NCBI GenBank assembly: GCA_030690705.1
Contig: JAUYGE010000070.1
Location: 1 to 13,620 of the forward strand
Length of the DNA: 13,620 nucleotides
Source: Dehalococcoidia bacterium
GTDB lineage: Bacteria; Chloroflexota; Dehalococcoidia; JAENJB01
Direction: 5' to 3'
The notes under the pieces are model-generated. The model was not told where the DNA came from and searched no databases. It saw only the letters and a program-made list of their open reading frames with translations. Both the position numbers and the translations under genes were made by a program. Shown here piece after piece: positions 1-7,423 of this stretch. Position 1 is the stretch's first letter, and every line of letters starts with the position of its first letter.

Positions 1-19
1 ATAAAGAGATTATGAAGAT

Positions 20-979
20 ATGCCCACACTCTTGCTGAACAAGAACACTGTGAAAGAGCTGCTCGACATGTCAGAGGTGATTGAGGCGGTGGAGCAAGCT
101 TTCAGAGACTGGGTTGAGGGCAGGGGGAGGATGCCTCCGAAATCCTATATCCTCCTGGAGAAGGGCGACTTCAGGGCCATGCCGGCGGCGTTGCCGGGGG
201 CAGTGGGAATCAAGTGGGTGAGCGTGCATCCGCAAAATCCGTCCCGCGGCTTGCCCACCGTCATGGCTACGCTAGTCATCAACGATCCGGATACAGGCTA
301 TCCCCTGGCAATCATGGATGGCACCGACATCACCGCCTACCGCACTGGGGCGACCGCGGCGGTGGCGTCGCGGTACCTGGCCCGTAAAGGCTCACGAAGC
401 CTGGGTATCATCGGGGCTGGACGCCAGGCCTACACGCAGATTGAGGCGCACGTGAAGCTCTTTGACCTGAGAGAAATCAGGGCGTTTGATTTGTCGAAGG
501 CTTCCGTCGAGAGGCTCATCAAAGCTTTCCCCGGTTATCCTGTCGAGGAGAGCTCTTTGGAAAAGGCTGCGGGCTCAGATATTGTGTGCACGGTGACTCC
601 TGCGCGCTGGCCGTTCGTGAAGAGGGAATGGATTGCGCCAGGGGTCCATATCAATGCCATTGGGGCCGATGCGCCTGGGAAGGAGGAGCTGGAGCCCTCC
701 GTGCTCAATGGGGCCGTAGTGGTGGTGGATGACCTGGAGCAATCGAGGACCTCGGGGGAAATCAACGTGCCTGTCAGCAAGGGGCTATTCAGCATGAAAG
801 AGGTCTACGGGACGCTGGGCGAGATTATCTCCGGTAGGAAGCCGGGACGGAGAGATGATAAGGCGATCACCGTTTTTGATTCCACGGGAGTGGCCATCGA
901 GGACATCGCGGTGGCGCAGGTCATATATGAGAAGGCGAAACACAGGGGTGGTTGCCCGTCTATGAACCTGATTGAGTGA
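20..979 (+). CDS. Ornithine cyclodeaminase / alanine dehydrogenase family protein
   Basis: This 319-residue protein has the usual length of the ornithine cyclodeaminase/mu-crystallin family, cytosolic NAD(P)-dependent enzymes that deaminate ornithine to proline, act as alanine dehydrogenases, or reduce imines. An N-terminal substrate part carries MPPKSY (38-43), GIKWVS with Lys65, and AYRTGA with Arg108. A Rossmann part follows with the dinucleotide loop GAGRQA (132-137). INAIGAD (211-217) places Asp217 where the family has its catalytic acid. Lys65, Arg108 and Asp217 come in the same order as the active-site residues known from Pseudomonas ornithine cyclodeaminase. The family assignment is strong, but the substrate cannot be read from sequence. 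No amino-acid catabolism gene lies beside it, so it could equally be an alanine dehydrogenase or ketimine reductase. Only 19 bases precede the ATG and they hold just a weak purine stretch, so the start is likely but its promoter is out of view. The next gene converges on it. Confidence 0.9.
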   Translation: MPTLLLNKNTVKELLDMSEVIEAVEQAFRDWVEGRGRMPPKSYILLEKGDFRAMPAALPGAVGIKWVSVHPQNPSRGLPTVMATLVINDPDTGYPLAIMDGTDITAYRTGATAAVASRYLARKGSRSLGIIGAGRQAYTQIEAHVKLFDLREIRAFDLSKASVERLIKAFPGYPVEESSLEKAAGSDIVCTVTPARWPFVKREWIAPGVHINAIGADAPGKEELEPSVLNGAVVVVDDLEQSRTSGEINVPVSKGLFSMKEVYGTLGEIISGRKPGRRDDKAITVFDSTGVAIEDIAVAQVIYEKAKHRGGCPSMNLIE

Positions 980-989
980 GGAGTACTGG

Positions 990-1004
990 CGCTACGCAGT
1001 AGCG
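990..1004. terminator. Small hairpin between convergent genes, possible terminator
   Basis: CGCTAC-GCA-GTAGCG forms a perfect 6-bp stem with a 3-base loop. It lies in the 28-bp spacer between the stop codons of the cyclodeaminase gene (979) and the TPR gene (1008). The + strand continues ATTTCAGTTT, which is only moderately T-rich, so this is a weak candidate for a terminator serving one or both genes. Confidence 0.4.
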
Positions 1005-1007
1005 ATT

Positions 1008-1841
1008 TCAGTTTGTATCCGGGCGTGTCTCGCGTTTCTCTGCCGACATTTCTCTCAACCAATCGAGGGCGCCAGGGGCGGCCCCCCAAAACCGCCCGAA
1101 GTGTTCCCAATAGCAATATGCTTCATCGGTGCCGCCCACGGTGACCACATCCGGCCTGGCTGTTCTGGGCAAGCGATGTCTCTTCTTGAGAAGCTCCTTT
1201 AGCACCAGGGGTGAATGTCTTATCGCTTCTCTAAGTGCTCCATCTGCCTTTCTTCTCCGTCCCAGTATGTATAGGGCCAAGGCTCGCCCATAAAGAGTCT
1301 CAGGCATTATATCGCTAGGGTATTGCTCTATGACCTCAAGGGCGTCTTCGAACCTATTCAGCTCGAATAGCGCCTCTTCGGCCATCGCCCGAACTCCCTG
1401 ATTGTCGTTGGGATTGAGAGAAAGCAATTCTTGGAATAGACTCAATGCTTCCCCTGGGTGGCCCTCTTCGTATTTAGCCAGGGCTAATCCGTGAAGGCAT
1501 CGGAGAAATGGCCTGTTTTCCAGCCATCCCCATTGAAGACGGTCTTCCCCTGGATTGAAATCTTTGGGAAATGCCTTGCGACCGATGCGCACAGCCTGCT
1601 CCCAGAGGTCGTTAGCTTGATCGATCAAATCCCGTTCTGATAAGACCATAGCCAAATGATGAATTGCGTCCAGATGGTCAGGCATAGCAGCGAGTACTGC
1701 CCTGAAAGCCCTCTCAGCTTGGTCGAGGTCATCTTCATCATAAAATTCGCATCCTTCGTCGAATCTGTCCATCAGGTGACTGTATGCATCTGGATAGACA
1801 AAGTGCCACTGGTGCAGGGCTGCCCTGGATAGCTTTAGCAT
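1008..1841 (-). CDS. Tetratricopeptide repeat protein
   Basis: This 277-residue soluble protein has helical TPR-like pairs at about residues 24-53, 57-90, 112-144, 146-175 and 181-211. The stretch RPFLRCLHGLALAKYEEG (110-127) followed by LNPNDNQGVR (142-151) is typical of a bacterial TPR group, and the end (DEAYCYWEHFGRFW, then PGALDWL) resembles the conserved tail of that group, in which a Tyr/Ala-rich helix precedes a PGA-x-x-WL motif. TPR proteins are protein-binding scaffolds; no catalytic domain or partner is visible, so the function is unknown. There is no signal peptide or membrane segment. The ATG at 1841 is supported by GGGGAG (minus strand of 1848-1853), spaced 6 bases. Base composition appears more AT-rich than in the flanking genes, so acquisition by transfer is possible. 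The gene stands alone, convergent with the cyclodeaminase gene and divergent from the MFS gene. Confidence 0.85.
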   Translation of the reverse strand: MLKLSRAALHQWHFVYPDAYSHLMDRFDEGCEFYDEDDLDQAERAFRAVLAAMPDHLDAIHHLAMVLSERDLIDQANDLWEQAVRIGRKAFPKDFNPGEDRLQWGWLENRPFLRCLHGLALAKYEEGHPGEALSLFQELLSLNPNDNQGVRAMAEEALFELNRFEDALEVIEQYPSDIMPETLYGRALALYILGRRRKADGALREAIRHSPLVLKELLKKRHRLPRTARPDVVTVGGTDEAYCYWEHFGRFWGAAPGALDWLREMSAEKRETRPDTN

Positions 1842-1870
1842 GAGTTACTCCCCGGTTTCAATCACGGCTT

Positions 1871-1899
1871 AAGTTATCATTTTGCGGAGCTCTATTCAA
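1871..1899 (-). promoter_or_regulatory. Candidate promoter of the TPR gene
   Basis: On the minus strand TTGAAT (complement of 1894-1899) is followed after 17 bases by TAACTT (complement of 1871-1876), with a TG one base before the -10 hexamer. The predicted leader is about 20 bases and includes the Shine-Dalgarno site. The -10 match is poor (3 of 6), so support is weak. The rest of 1842-2068 shows no gene; the 8-mer AGCGACTG occurs twice, at 1921 and 1980. Confidence 0.3.
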
Positions 1900-2041
1900 G
1901 GTGAGGGGCAAATATGTATTAGCGACTGTGCCGCAACCATAATGCCATCTTGGGTAACAAATTGGACGATTGTGTAATAAGCGACTGCAGGTATTGGTAA
2001 AGCCGCGCTTTTCCCCTGACGTACACCAGCTTTTTCGGGCC

Positions 2042-2070
2042 TTGTGACACGAATCGCGCGGGTGTAAGAT
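2042..2070 (+). promoter_or_regulatory. Candidate promoter at the MFS gene start
   Basis: TTGTGA (2042-2047), a 17-base spacer, then TAAGAT (2065-2070): each hexamer matches the sigma-70 consensus at four positions. Transcription would begin near 2077, which is after the first ATG (2069) and directly at the second in-frame ATG (2078). If the promoter is real, the mRNA is leaderless and translation starts at 2078. Confidence 0.4.
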
Positions 2071-3316
2071 GACGGTCATGCGTCTGTCTCCAAAGGCCCT
2101 GGCGGGAAAGGTCCCGCTCTTCAGGTCCCTTCGCTACCCTAACTTTCGGCTTTACTGGCTCGGCATGGCGGCGACCACCTTCGGCAACCAGATGCGCCAG
2201 GTCGCCATGCTGTGGCTGGTGTATAAACTGACCGGGTCTCCCCGGGACCTCGGCTTCGTTGGCGGCGCCGATGGCATAGCCAGCATTATCTTCACACTCT
2301 TCGGCGGTGTGCTGGCCGATCGCGTGGACAGGCGGCGGCTCCTCATGTTCACGAATATCACATTCTGCGTTCTCCTCTTCCTCCTGGCGGTCTTCACCGC
2401 TCTCCAACTGGTCACGCTGTGGCATCTGATAGTGTTCGCCTTCCTGTTTGGTACGATCAACGCCTTCGACCAACCCACCAGGCAAGCCCTGTTGCCTCAG
2501 CTTATCGGAGACAGGAAGGACCTGATGAATGCCATCGCGCTCCATTCCACTCTCTTCCAAACCGCCAGGATCGTCGGCCCGTCGGTGGCAGGGCTGTTGA
2601 TTGCGGCCTTCAACTCGGCTGTCTGCTTCTTCATCACCGCTGCCGCTTATCTCGCGATGGTGCTGGCAATCTATCGAGTCAAGATAGTGACGGCCGATAA
2701 GGTTGAAGGAGCGCACAGGCGCGGTTCTCCGCTGGAGGGGGTGAAGTATGTGTGGAAGAATTCCATCTTCAGCTCGATCATTGGCATGGTCCTCGTCAAC
2801 AGCGTTTTCGGCATGTCCTTCGTCTATCTCATGCCCGTCTTCGCTGGAGACATACTTAAGGTGGATTCCAGGGGTTACGGCTTGCTGATGACCTTCTTGG
2901 GAGTGGGGACGCTTAGCGGAGTGCTTTTAGGCGCCATGCTGGGGAGTTTCAAGAAGAAGTGGGTGCTTCTGCTGGGCGGCTCCGGCCTCTACGGGCTGCT
3001 GCTTATTGTCCTGGCTTTCTCCAAGGATTATTCAGGAGCGGTGATAGCGATTGCCGTGGCCGGTTTCACGCAGCACCTGTATATGCTGACGGCGCAAACC
3101 GTGATTCAATATCTGGTCTCCGATGAGGTGCGCGGCCGGGTGATGGCCATCTACAGCCTGGTGTGGACGATGGGCCCGTTGGGCAGCCTTCAAGCCGGCG
3201 CCGTGGCCACCTATCTGAGTGTACCGTGGGCGATTGCTATCGGCGGTGGTGTGCTTACCAGCTTCACTATTTTCCTCTTGATAGCGGTCCCGCGTCTCAG
3301 GAAGCTGGAGATATGA
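2069..3316 (+). CDS. MFS transporter of the EntS-like exporter family
   Basis: This inner-membrane protein of 415 residues is hydrophobic throughout, with about twelve membrane segments. The start FRSLRYPNFRLYWLG (18-32) is typical of the MFS_3/EntS-like branch. The loop between helices 2 and 3 has the major facilitator motif A (GGVLADRVDRRRLL, 79-92). NAFDQPTRQALLPQLI (131-146) and the second-half loop RGRVMAIYSL (355-364) are further family signatures. Family members are proton-driven exporters of siderophores, drugs or metabolites; the substrate here cannot be told. No Shine-Dalgarno site precedes the ATG at 2069. A second ATG at 2078, which drops three residues, fits the candidate promoter better, so the true start may be 2078. 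The cca-type gene begins 29 bases after the stop, but a likely promoter lies between them, so cotranscription is uncertain. Confidence 0.88.
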   Translation: MTVMRLSPKALAGKVPLFRSLRYPNFRLYWLGMAATTFGNQMRQVAMLWLVYKLTGSPRDLGFVGGADGIASIIFTLFGGVLADRVDRRRLLMFTNITFCVLLFLLAVFTALQLVTLWHLIVFAFLFGTINAFDQPTRQALLPQLIGDRKDLMNAIALHSTLFQTARIVGPSVAGLLIAAFNSAVCFFITAAAYLAMVLAIYRVKIVTADKVEGAHRRGSPLEGVKYVWKNSIFSSIIGMVLVNSVFGMSFVYLMPVFAGDILKVDSRGYGLLMTFLGVGTLSGVLLGAMLGSFKKKWVLLLGGSGLYGLLLIVLAFSKDYSGAVIAIAVAGFTQHLYMLTAQTVIQYLVSDEVRGRVMAIYSLVWTMGPLGSLQAGAVATYLSVPWAIAIGGGVLTSFTIFLLIAVPRLRKLEI

Positions 3317-3329
3317 GTCGTTGGATTTG

Positions 3330-3338
3330 TGCTATCAT
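3330..3338 (+). promoter_or_regulatory. Extended -10 promoter directly before cca
   Basis: TGC-TATCAT is an extended -10 element (TGN plus a hexamer matching TATAAT at 5 of 6) with no clear -35. It ends 7 bases before the ATG at 3346, so the start of transcription would fall at or next to the start codon. The gene has no Shine-Dalgarno site, which fits a leaderless mRNA. An almost identical TGCTATCATT precedes the deacetylase homologue on the other strand (9406-9415). Confidence 0.5.
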
Positions 3339-3345
3339 TTGCTGA

Positions 3346-4809
3346 ATGTCGGACCATACAGGCCCCCCGTATCTTGAGGAGATAGCCGAGTACCTGCGCC
3401 GGAAAGGTGTCGATGCCTATCTGGTCGGCGGCTACGTCCGCGACCTGCTGCTGGGGCGCAAGACCGCGGATGTGGACATCGCCGCACCGGACGCCACCGG
3501 CCTTGCCAGGGAGATCAGCCGTGTCTTCAACGGCACCTTTGTGCTCCTGGACGAGGCCCACCGGATATCCAGGGTGGTGATGCCATGGCGCGAGGGCGAT
3601 GGCGGTGAGTTCCACCTCGATCTCTCCGATTTGAGAGGGGACATCGAACAAGATCTGGCTCAGCGCGACTTCACGATAAACGCTATGGCTGTATCGCTGA
3701 AAGACGCCCTGGAGGACCGGTCCTGTCTGACCGTCATTGACCCGTGGGGAGGCCGGAAAGACCTCGATCAGCGGTCGGTCAGGGCGTTGAATGAGGCCGT
3801 CTTTCGGGCTGATGCGCTGCGCTTGCTGCGGGCAGTGAGGCTGGCGGCCGAGCTGGGTTTGCGGATTGATGAAGGAACGGAAACCCTCATCCAGCGTGAC
3901 AGCCGCCTCATGTCCGGCGTCTCCGGCGAGCGGGTGCGGGAGGAGCTCTTCCGCCTGCTGGCCTTGCCCGGGGCAGCGAGGACACTGAACTACTTGGACC
4001 GGCTTTCCTTGCTGACGGCTATCATTCCAGAGCTAGTTCCGGCGAAAGGCGTCGAGCAGCCCATAGAGCACCACTGGGACGTGTTCCAGCATTGCATACA
4101 GACGGTGGGAGCGGTGGAGGGCCTTCTCGGCGAGTCCCCATGGGAGTACGGCGGCAAGGACATTATTGACGCCGCGCCCGTTTTCACTGACTGCGCTTCA
4201 TATTTCCGGGAAGAGATAGGCTACGGCAGCAGCCGGTTGACCTTGCTGAAGATGGCCGGTCTGTTACACGATATCGCTAAACCCCAGACCAAGGCTGTTG
4301 ATGAAACGGGACGGACCAGGTTTCTCGGCCACCCGGTCCTCGGCGCTGAAACGGCGGGGGCCATACTGGAAAGGTTGCGGTGCAGCAACAGGGAGATAAA
4401 ACTGGTGACAACTGTGGTAAAATATCACCTTCGTCCGGGTCAGCTGAGCCAGGAGGGCATGCCAACCCGGCGGGCGATTTATCGCTATTTCAGAGATGTG
4501 GAAGGAGCTGGTATAGATACCATCTACCTGTGCATGGCTGATTTTCTGGCCAGCAGGGGTCCGGAGATTGACAGCGGACCATGGCGAGAGTTCACCGGGT
4601 TGGTCGGCTATACTCTCTCCCATCATTTCGAGGTCGAGCAGACAAGACCGCTCAAGCTGCTGGATGGCAACGACCTCATGAGACACTTTGGTTTGAAACC
4701 GGGGCCTGAGCTTGGCAGCCTTCTGGAGCAGGTGAAGGAAGCCCAGGCCGCCGGGGAGATACAAAGCCGTGAGGAGGCCCTGGAGCTGGTGAGCAGGATT
4801 CTAGCTTAG
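3346..4809 (+). CDS. CCA tRNA nucleotidyltransferase / poly(A) polymerase family protein with HD domain
   Basis: This is a class II nucleotidyltransferase of the family that adds or repairs the 3' CCA of tRNA. In the 487-residue protein the catalytic head shows YLVGGYVRDLLLG (25-37) and ADVDIAA (41-47), with metal-binding Asp42 and Asp44. QRDFTINAMAV (106-116) and FRADALRLLRAVRLAAELG (153-171) follow. The C-terminal part holds an HD domain: HCIQT around His249, LLHDIAKP with His308-Asp309, and KYHLRP around His361, suggesting an added phosphohydrolase activity. A poorly conserved stretch of about 35 residues (263-297) splits the region before the HD motif. The specificity element usually written EDxxR reads ADALR (155-159), so full CCA addition, A-only addition or CC-addition cannot be separated by eye. 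No Shine-Dalgarno site precedes the ATG; an extended -10 lies just upstream. secD follows after 14 bases, indicating cotranscription. Confidence 0.9.
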   Translation: MSDHTGPPYLEEIAEYLRRKGVDAYLVGGYVRDLLLGRKTADVDIAAPDATGLAREISRVFNGTFVLLDEAHRISRVVMPWREGDGGEFHLDLSDLRGDIEQDLAQRDFTINAMAVSLKDALEDRSCLTVIDPWGGRKDLDQRSVRALNEAVFRADALRLLRAVRLAAELGLRIDEGTETLIQRDSRLMSGVSGERVREELFRLLALPGAARTLNYLDRLSLLTAIIPELVPAKGVEQPIEHHWDVFQHCIQTVGAVEGLLGESPWEYGGKDIIDAAPVFTDCASYFREEIGYGSSRLTLLKMAGLLHDIAKPQTKAVDETGRTRFLGHPVLGAETAGAILERLRCSNREIKLVTTVVKYHLRPGQLSQEGMPTRRAIYRYFRDVEGAGIDTIYLCMADFLASRGPEIDSGPWREFTGLVGYTLSHHFEVEQTRPLKLLDGNDLMRHFGLKPGPELGSLLEQVKEAQAAGEIQSREEALELVSRILA

Positions 4810-4823
4810 AACGGAGTTACGTT

Positions 4824-6200
4824 ATGCGGCGAGGCAAGAAGACTCTACTGTTCATTCTGATACTGGTCGTTTTGGGTCTCTGGGTTGTTTTAGATAACGA
4901 GGTCAGTATTCCCATGCTGGGCAAGAGGCAGGGCTTCCAACTGGGGCTGGACCTTAGAGGAGGCACTCACCTGGTGCTCGAGGCTGACTTTTCAAAGCTC
5001 GATCCCGGCGCCAGCCGCGAGGAGGCCATGGATGGTGTGGTCTCCATCATCGAGGGCCGAGTCGATAAGTACGGTGTAACCGAGCCGGTCATCCAGCGGC
5101 AGCCGGGGGGTGAGCGAGTCATTGTGGAGCTCCCGGGGGTGAAGAACATCGATGAGGCGGTGAAGCTCATCGGCCAGACGGCGCAGCTCGAGTTCCGCGA
5201 GGCGGTGCTCGATGCCAACGGAGAGCCGGCGAGAGACAGCGAGGGCAACATCCAGTGGAAGCCGGCTAAGGACGTTGGTCTCGAAGGCAAGGAGATAGCT
5301 CTGACCGGGGGATTCCTGAAACGGAATACCCAGGTGGTCCTGGACCCGACCACCAGCCAGACTCATGTAGCTTTTGAGTGGAACAGCGAAGGGGCGGAGC
5401 TTTTCGAGAAAATTACCAAGAGGAATATTGGGAAGCCGCTGGGCATCTTCCTTGACGACCGCCTCATCTCGGCGCCGACCGTGCGGTCGGTTATCAAGGA
5501 AAAGGGCATAATTGAGGGGCTGAGCGTCGAGGAAGCCAGGCTGCTCTCCGTCCAGTTGAACGCCGGCGCCCTGCCGGTTCCGCTCTCCATAGTGGAGCAG
5601 CAGGACATCGACGCCGTGCTGGGACAGGACTCTCTTCAGAAGAGCCTGGTCGCCGGCATCACCGGTCTGATTATGGTCCTGCTATTCATGATAGTTTACT
5701 ATCGCCTGCCCGGATTCGTTAGCTGCCTGGCGCTCCTGGTCTACGGAGTCCTGGTGCTGGCCGTTTTCAAGCTGGTTCCCGTAACTCTGACCCTGGCCGG
5801 GGTGGCCGCTTTCATCATCTCCATCGGCATGGCCGTGGACGCCAATGTTTTGATAGCGGAGAGGATGAAGGAAGAATTGCGAGGCGGCAAGACGGTCCTC
5901 GCGGCCATGGAGGCCGGATTCAACCGTGCCTGGAACGCCATCCGGGATAGCAACATGGCTTCGCTGATTACCTGTGCCATCTTGTGGTGGTTCGGCAATC
6001 AGTTTGGCGCCAGCGCGGTGAAGGGTTTTGCCCTCACGCTGGCCCTGGGTGTGGCCCTGAGCATGTTCAGCGCGATCACGGTCAGCCGGAGCTTGTTGAG
6101 GTTGTTCCTGGGCTCCGGTCTCGCCAAGAATGAATCGCTCTTCCTGGGAGCAGGAGAGAGCCCCGCTAAAACCGGGGCAAAGGAGAGCGCCCGTGTTTGA
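4824..6200 (+). CDS. secD: Protein translocase subunit SecD
   Basis: SecD is an inner-membrane subunit of the SecDF complex, which uses the proton-motive force to pull secreted proteins through SecYEG. The 458-residue protein has an N-terminal anchor helix (7-23) and the SecD signature GLDLRGGTHLVLEADF (41-56). A long extracytoplasmic region runs to about residue 265, containing VIVELPG (99-105) and SEGAELFEKIT (188-198). A five-helix membrane bundle (272-430) follows with the transport motif GMAVDANVLIAERMKEEL (335-352). The length is near the short end for the family. Start choice is supported by GGAG (4813-4816), 7 bases before the ATG. It follows the cca-type gene by 14 bases and overlaps secF by 8, so the three form an operon. 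No yajC lies upstream in the window. Identification is secure. Confidence 0.96.
   Translation: MRRGKKTLLFILILVVLGLWVVLDNEVSIPMLGKRQGFQLGLDLRGGTHLVLEADFSKLDPGASREEAMDGVVSIIEGRVDKYGVTEPVIQRQPGGERVIVELPGVKNIDEAVKLIGQTAQLEFREAVLDANGEPARDSEGNIQWKPAKDVGLEGKEIALTGGFLKRNTQVVLDPTTSQTHVAFEWNSEGAELFEKITKRNIGKPLGIFLDDRLISAPTVRSVIKEKGIIEGLSVEEARLLSVQLNAGALPVPLSIVEQQDIDAVLGQDSLQKSLVAGITGLIMVLLFMIVYYRLPGFVSCLALLVYGVLVLAVFKLVPVTLTLAGVAAFIISIGMAVDANVLIAERMKEELRGGKTVLAAMEAGFNRAWNAIRDSNMASLITCAILWWFGNQFGASAVKGFALTLALGVALSMFSAITVSRSLLRLFLGSGLAKNESLFLGAGESPAKTGAKESARV
6160..6178 (+). promoter_or_regulatory. GC hairpin just upstream of the secF ribosome site
   Basis: GCCCCG-CTAAAAC-CGGGGC forms six consecutive G-C pairs with a 7-base loop. 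It lies within the last codons of secD and ends immediately before the secF Shine-Dalgarno AAAGGAG (6179-6185). It could couple secF translation to ribosome passage through secD. The structure is seen in the sequence; the role is inferred. Confidence 0.4.
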
Positions 6201-7395
6201 TTTCATGCGGAACAGGGTGCTCTTTCTTCGTCTCGGGTTTGTCATCGTCGCGGCCGGTATAGTCCTGCTGGCGGTCTTCGGTCTCCGTGCCGGGTTGCAG
6301 TTTACAGGTGGGTCCATCATGACACTGGTCTTCGGTCAGGAGGTGGGACAGTCCGACCTCCGGCAGGAGCTGAGCAATATGGGGTACAGCGAGGCCGTTA
6401 TTCAGGTTACTCATAAGGATGGCTTCACCGTAAGAGGCGGGCGACTGGCTCCTGCCAGGATAGATGAGGTGAGAGCAGGGCTGGAGGCGAAGTACGGCTC
6501 CCGGTCATCCTTTGTTACCGCGCGGGATGAGGGCGATGGCACCTTATTGACGGTGGTGTTTACCCATGCGCCGGAAAGGGCCGGCTTACTGGAAACGTTA
6601 AAGCCCCTGGCCTTGGGCGATATCTCTGTTGCGCCATTGGAGAAGCCGGGTGCTCCCGCTTTTCTGGTCAGGATGAGGGAGCTGAAGCAGGAGGTACAAC
6701 GGGACCAGACGGGCCAGGTATTGCCATCGGCGAAGGCCCAACTGGAGATGGCTCTGGAGAAGAAGTTCGGCCGCTTTGCATCCTTTGACTATTACGTCGT
6801 CTCTCCGGCTATTGCCGGAGAGGTGGTGCGCAATGCAGCCATTGCCGTGGCTGTGGCGGCGGTGTTCGTTCTGCTCTACATTTCCTGGGCTTTCCGCCGC
6901 ATGCCCAGTCCCTTCCGCTACGGGGCCTGCGCCATACTGGCTCTGCTCCACGATATCTTCTTCATGCTGGGCACCTTTGCCGTGCTGGGCGCTGTAGCCG
7001 GGGTAGAGGTGGACGCCATGTTCATCGCCGCCATGTTGACAATTTCCGGCTACAGCGTGCACGATACCATCGTGGTGTTCGACCGCATCCGTGAGAACAT
7101 TAAGAAGCCCGGCAAGACCGACTTCCTCACCACAGTCAACAACAGCATTGTGGAGACGCTGGTCCGTTCCCTCAATACTGGGTTCGCCACCCTCTTCGTC
7201 CTCGTGGCGCTGCTACTATTTGGCGGCGTGACCATCAGGTTCTTCCTTGTCGCTCTCCTTGTTGGCCTCATCGTCGGCACCTACAGCTCGATTTTCGTGG
7301 CCAGCCAGTTGCTGGTCATCTGGGAAAAAGGAGAATGGCGCAGGTTCCTTCCATGGGCGAGAGCCTCCGTAGCGCCGGAGCGAGCCGGCACCTAA
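6193..7395 (+). CDS. secF: Protein translocase subunit SecF with enlarged extracytoplasmic domain
   Basis: SecF pairs with SecD in the proton-driven SecDF translocation motor. The GTG at 6193 is chosen over an ATG at 6130 in the same frame because AAAGGAG (6179-6185) lies 7 bases upstream and gives an 8-bp overlap with secD (GTGTTTGA); the protein is then 400 residues. It shows a first membrane helix (11-30), GLQFTGGSIMTLVF (34-47), and a membrane bundle (214-376) with SGYSVHDTIVVFDRIREN (285-302) and VETLVRSLNTGFATL (320-334). The usual SecF is near 300 residues; the excess lies between helices 1 and 2. There, residues 55-110 and 131-204 look like two copies of one fold, each with a short helix, a strand pair and then a helix like GLEAKYG or ALEKKFG. 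The second copy leads directly into the usual VSPAIAGEVVR (203-213). The next gene starts 28 bases after the stop. Confidence 0.95.
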   Translation: MFDFMRNRVLFLRLGFVIVAAGIVLLAVFGLRAGLQFTGGSIMTLVFGQEVGQSDLRQELSNMGYSEAVIQVTHKDGFTVRGGRLAPARIDEVRAGLEAKYGSRSSFVTARDEGDGTLLTVVFTHAPERAGLLETLKPLALGDISVAPLEKPGAPAFLVRMRELKQEVQRDQTGQVLPSAKAQLEMALEKKFGRFASFDYYVVSPAIAGEVVRNAAIAVAVAAVFVLLYISWAFRRMPSPFRYGACAILALLHDIFFMLGTFAVLGAVAGVEVDAMFIAAMLTISGYSVHDTIVVFDRIRENIKKPGKTDFLTTVNNSIVETLVRSLNTGFATLFVLVALLLFGGVTIRFFLVALLVGLIVGTYSSIFVASQLLVIWEKGEWRRFLPWARASVAPERAGT

Positions 7396-7423
7396 AGAGA
7401 GCGGGGCTAGTGGGTGAGTGGTG

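Noticed and set aside
1919..2716. Minus-strand open frame of 265 codons over the MFS gene start
   Set aside because: It has a low-complexity charged composition with no domain and is antisense to a clear MFS protein.
6130..6192. Upstream ATG start for secF, adding 21 residues
   Set aside because: It would overlap secD by 71 bp and has no ribosome site. The GTG at 6193 has AAAGGAG well placed and gives the usual SecF N-terminus.
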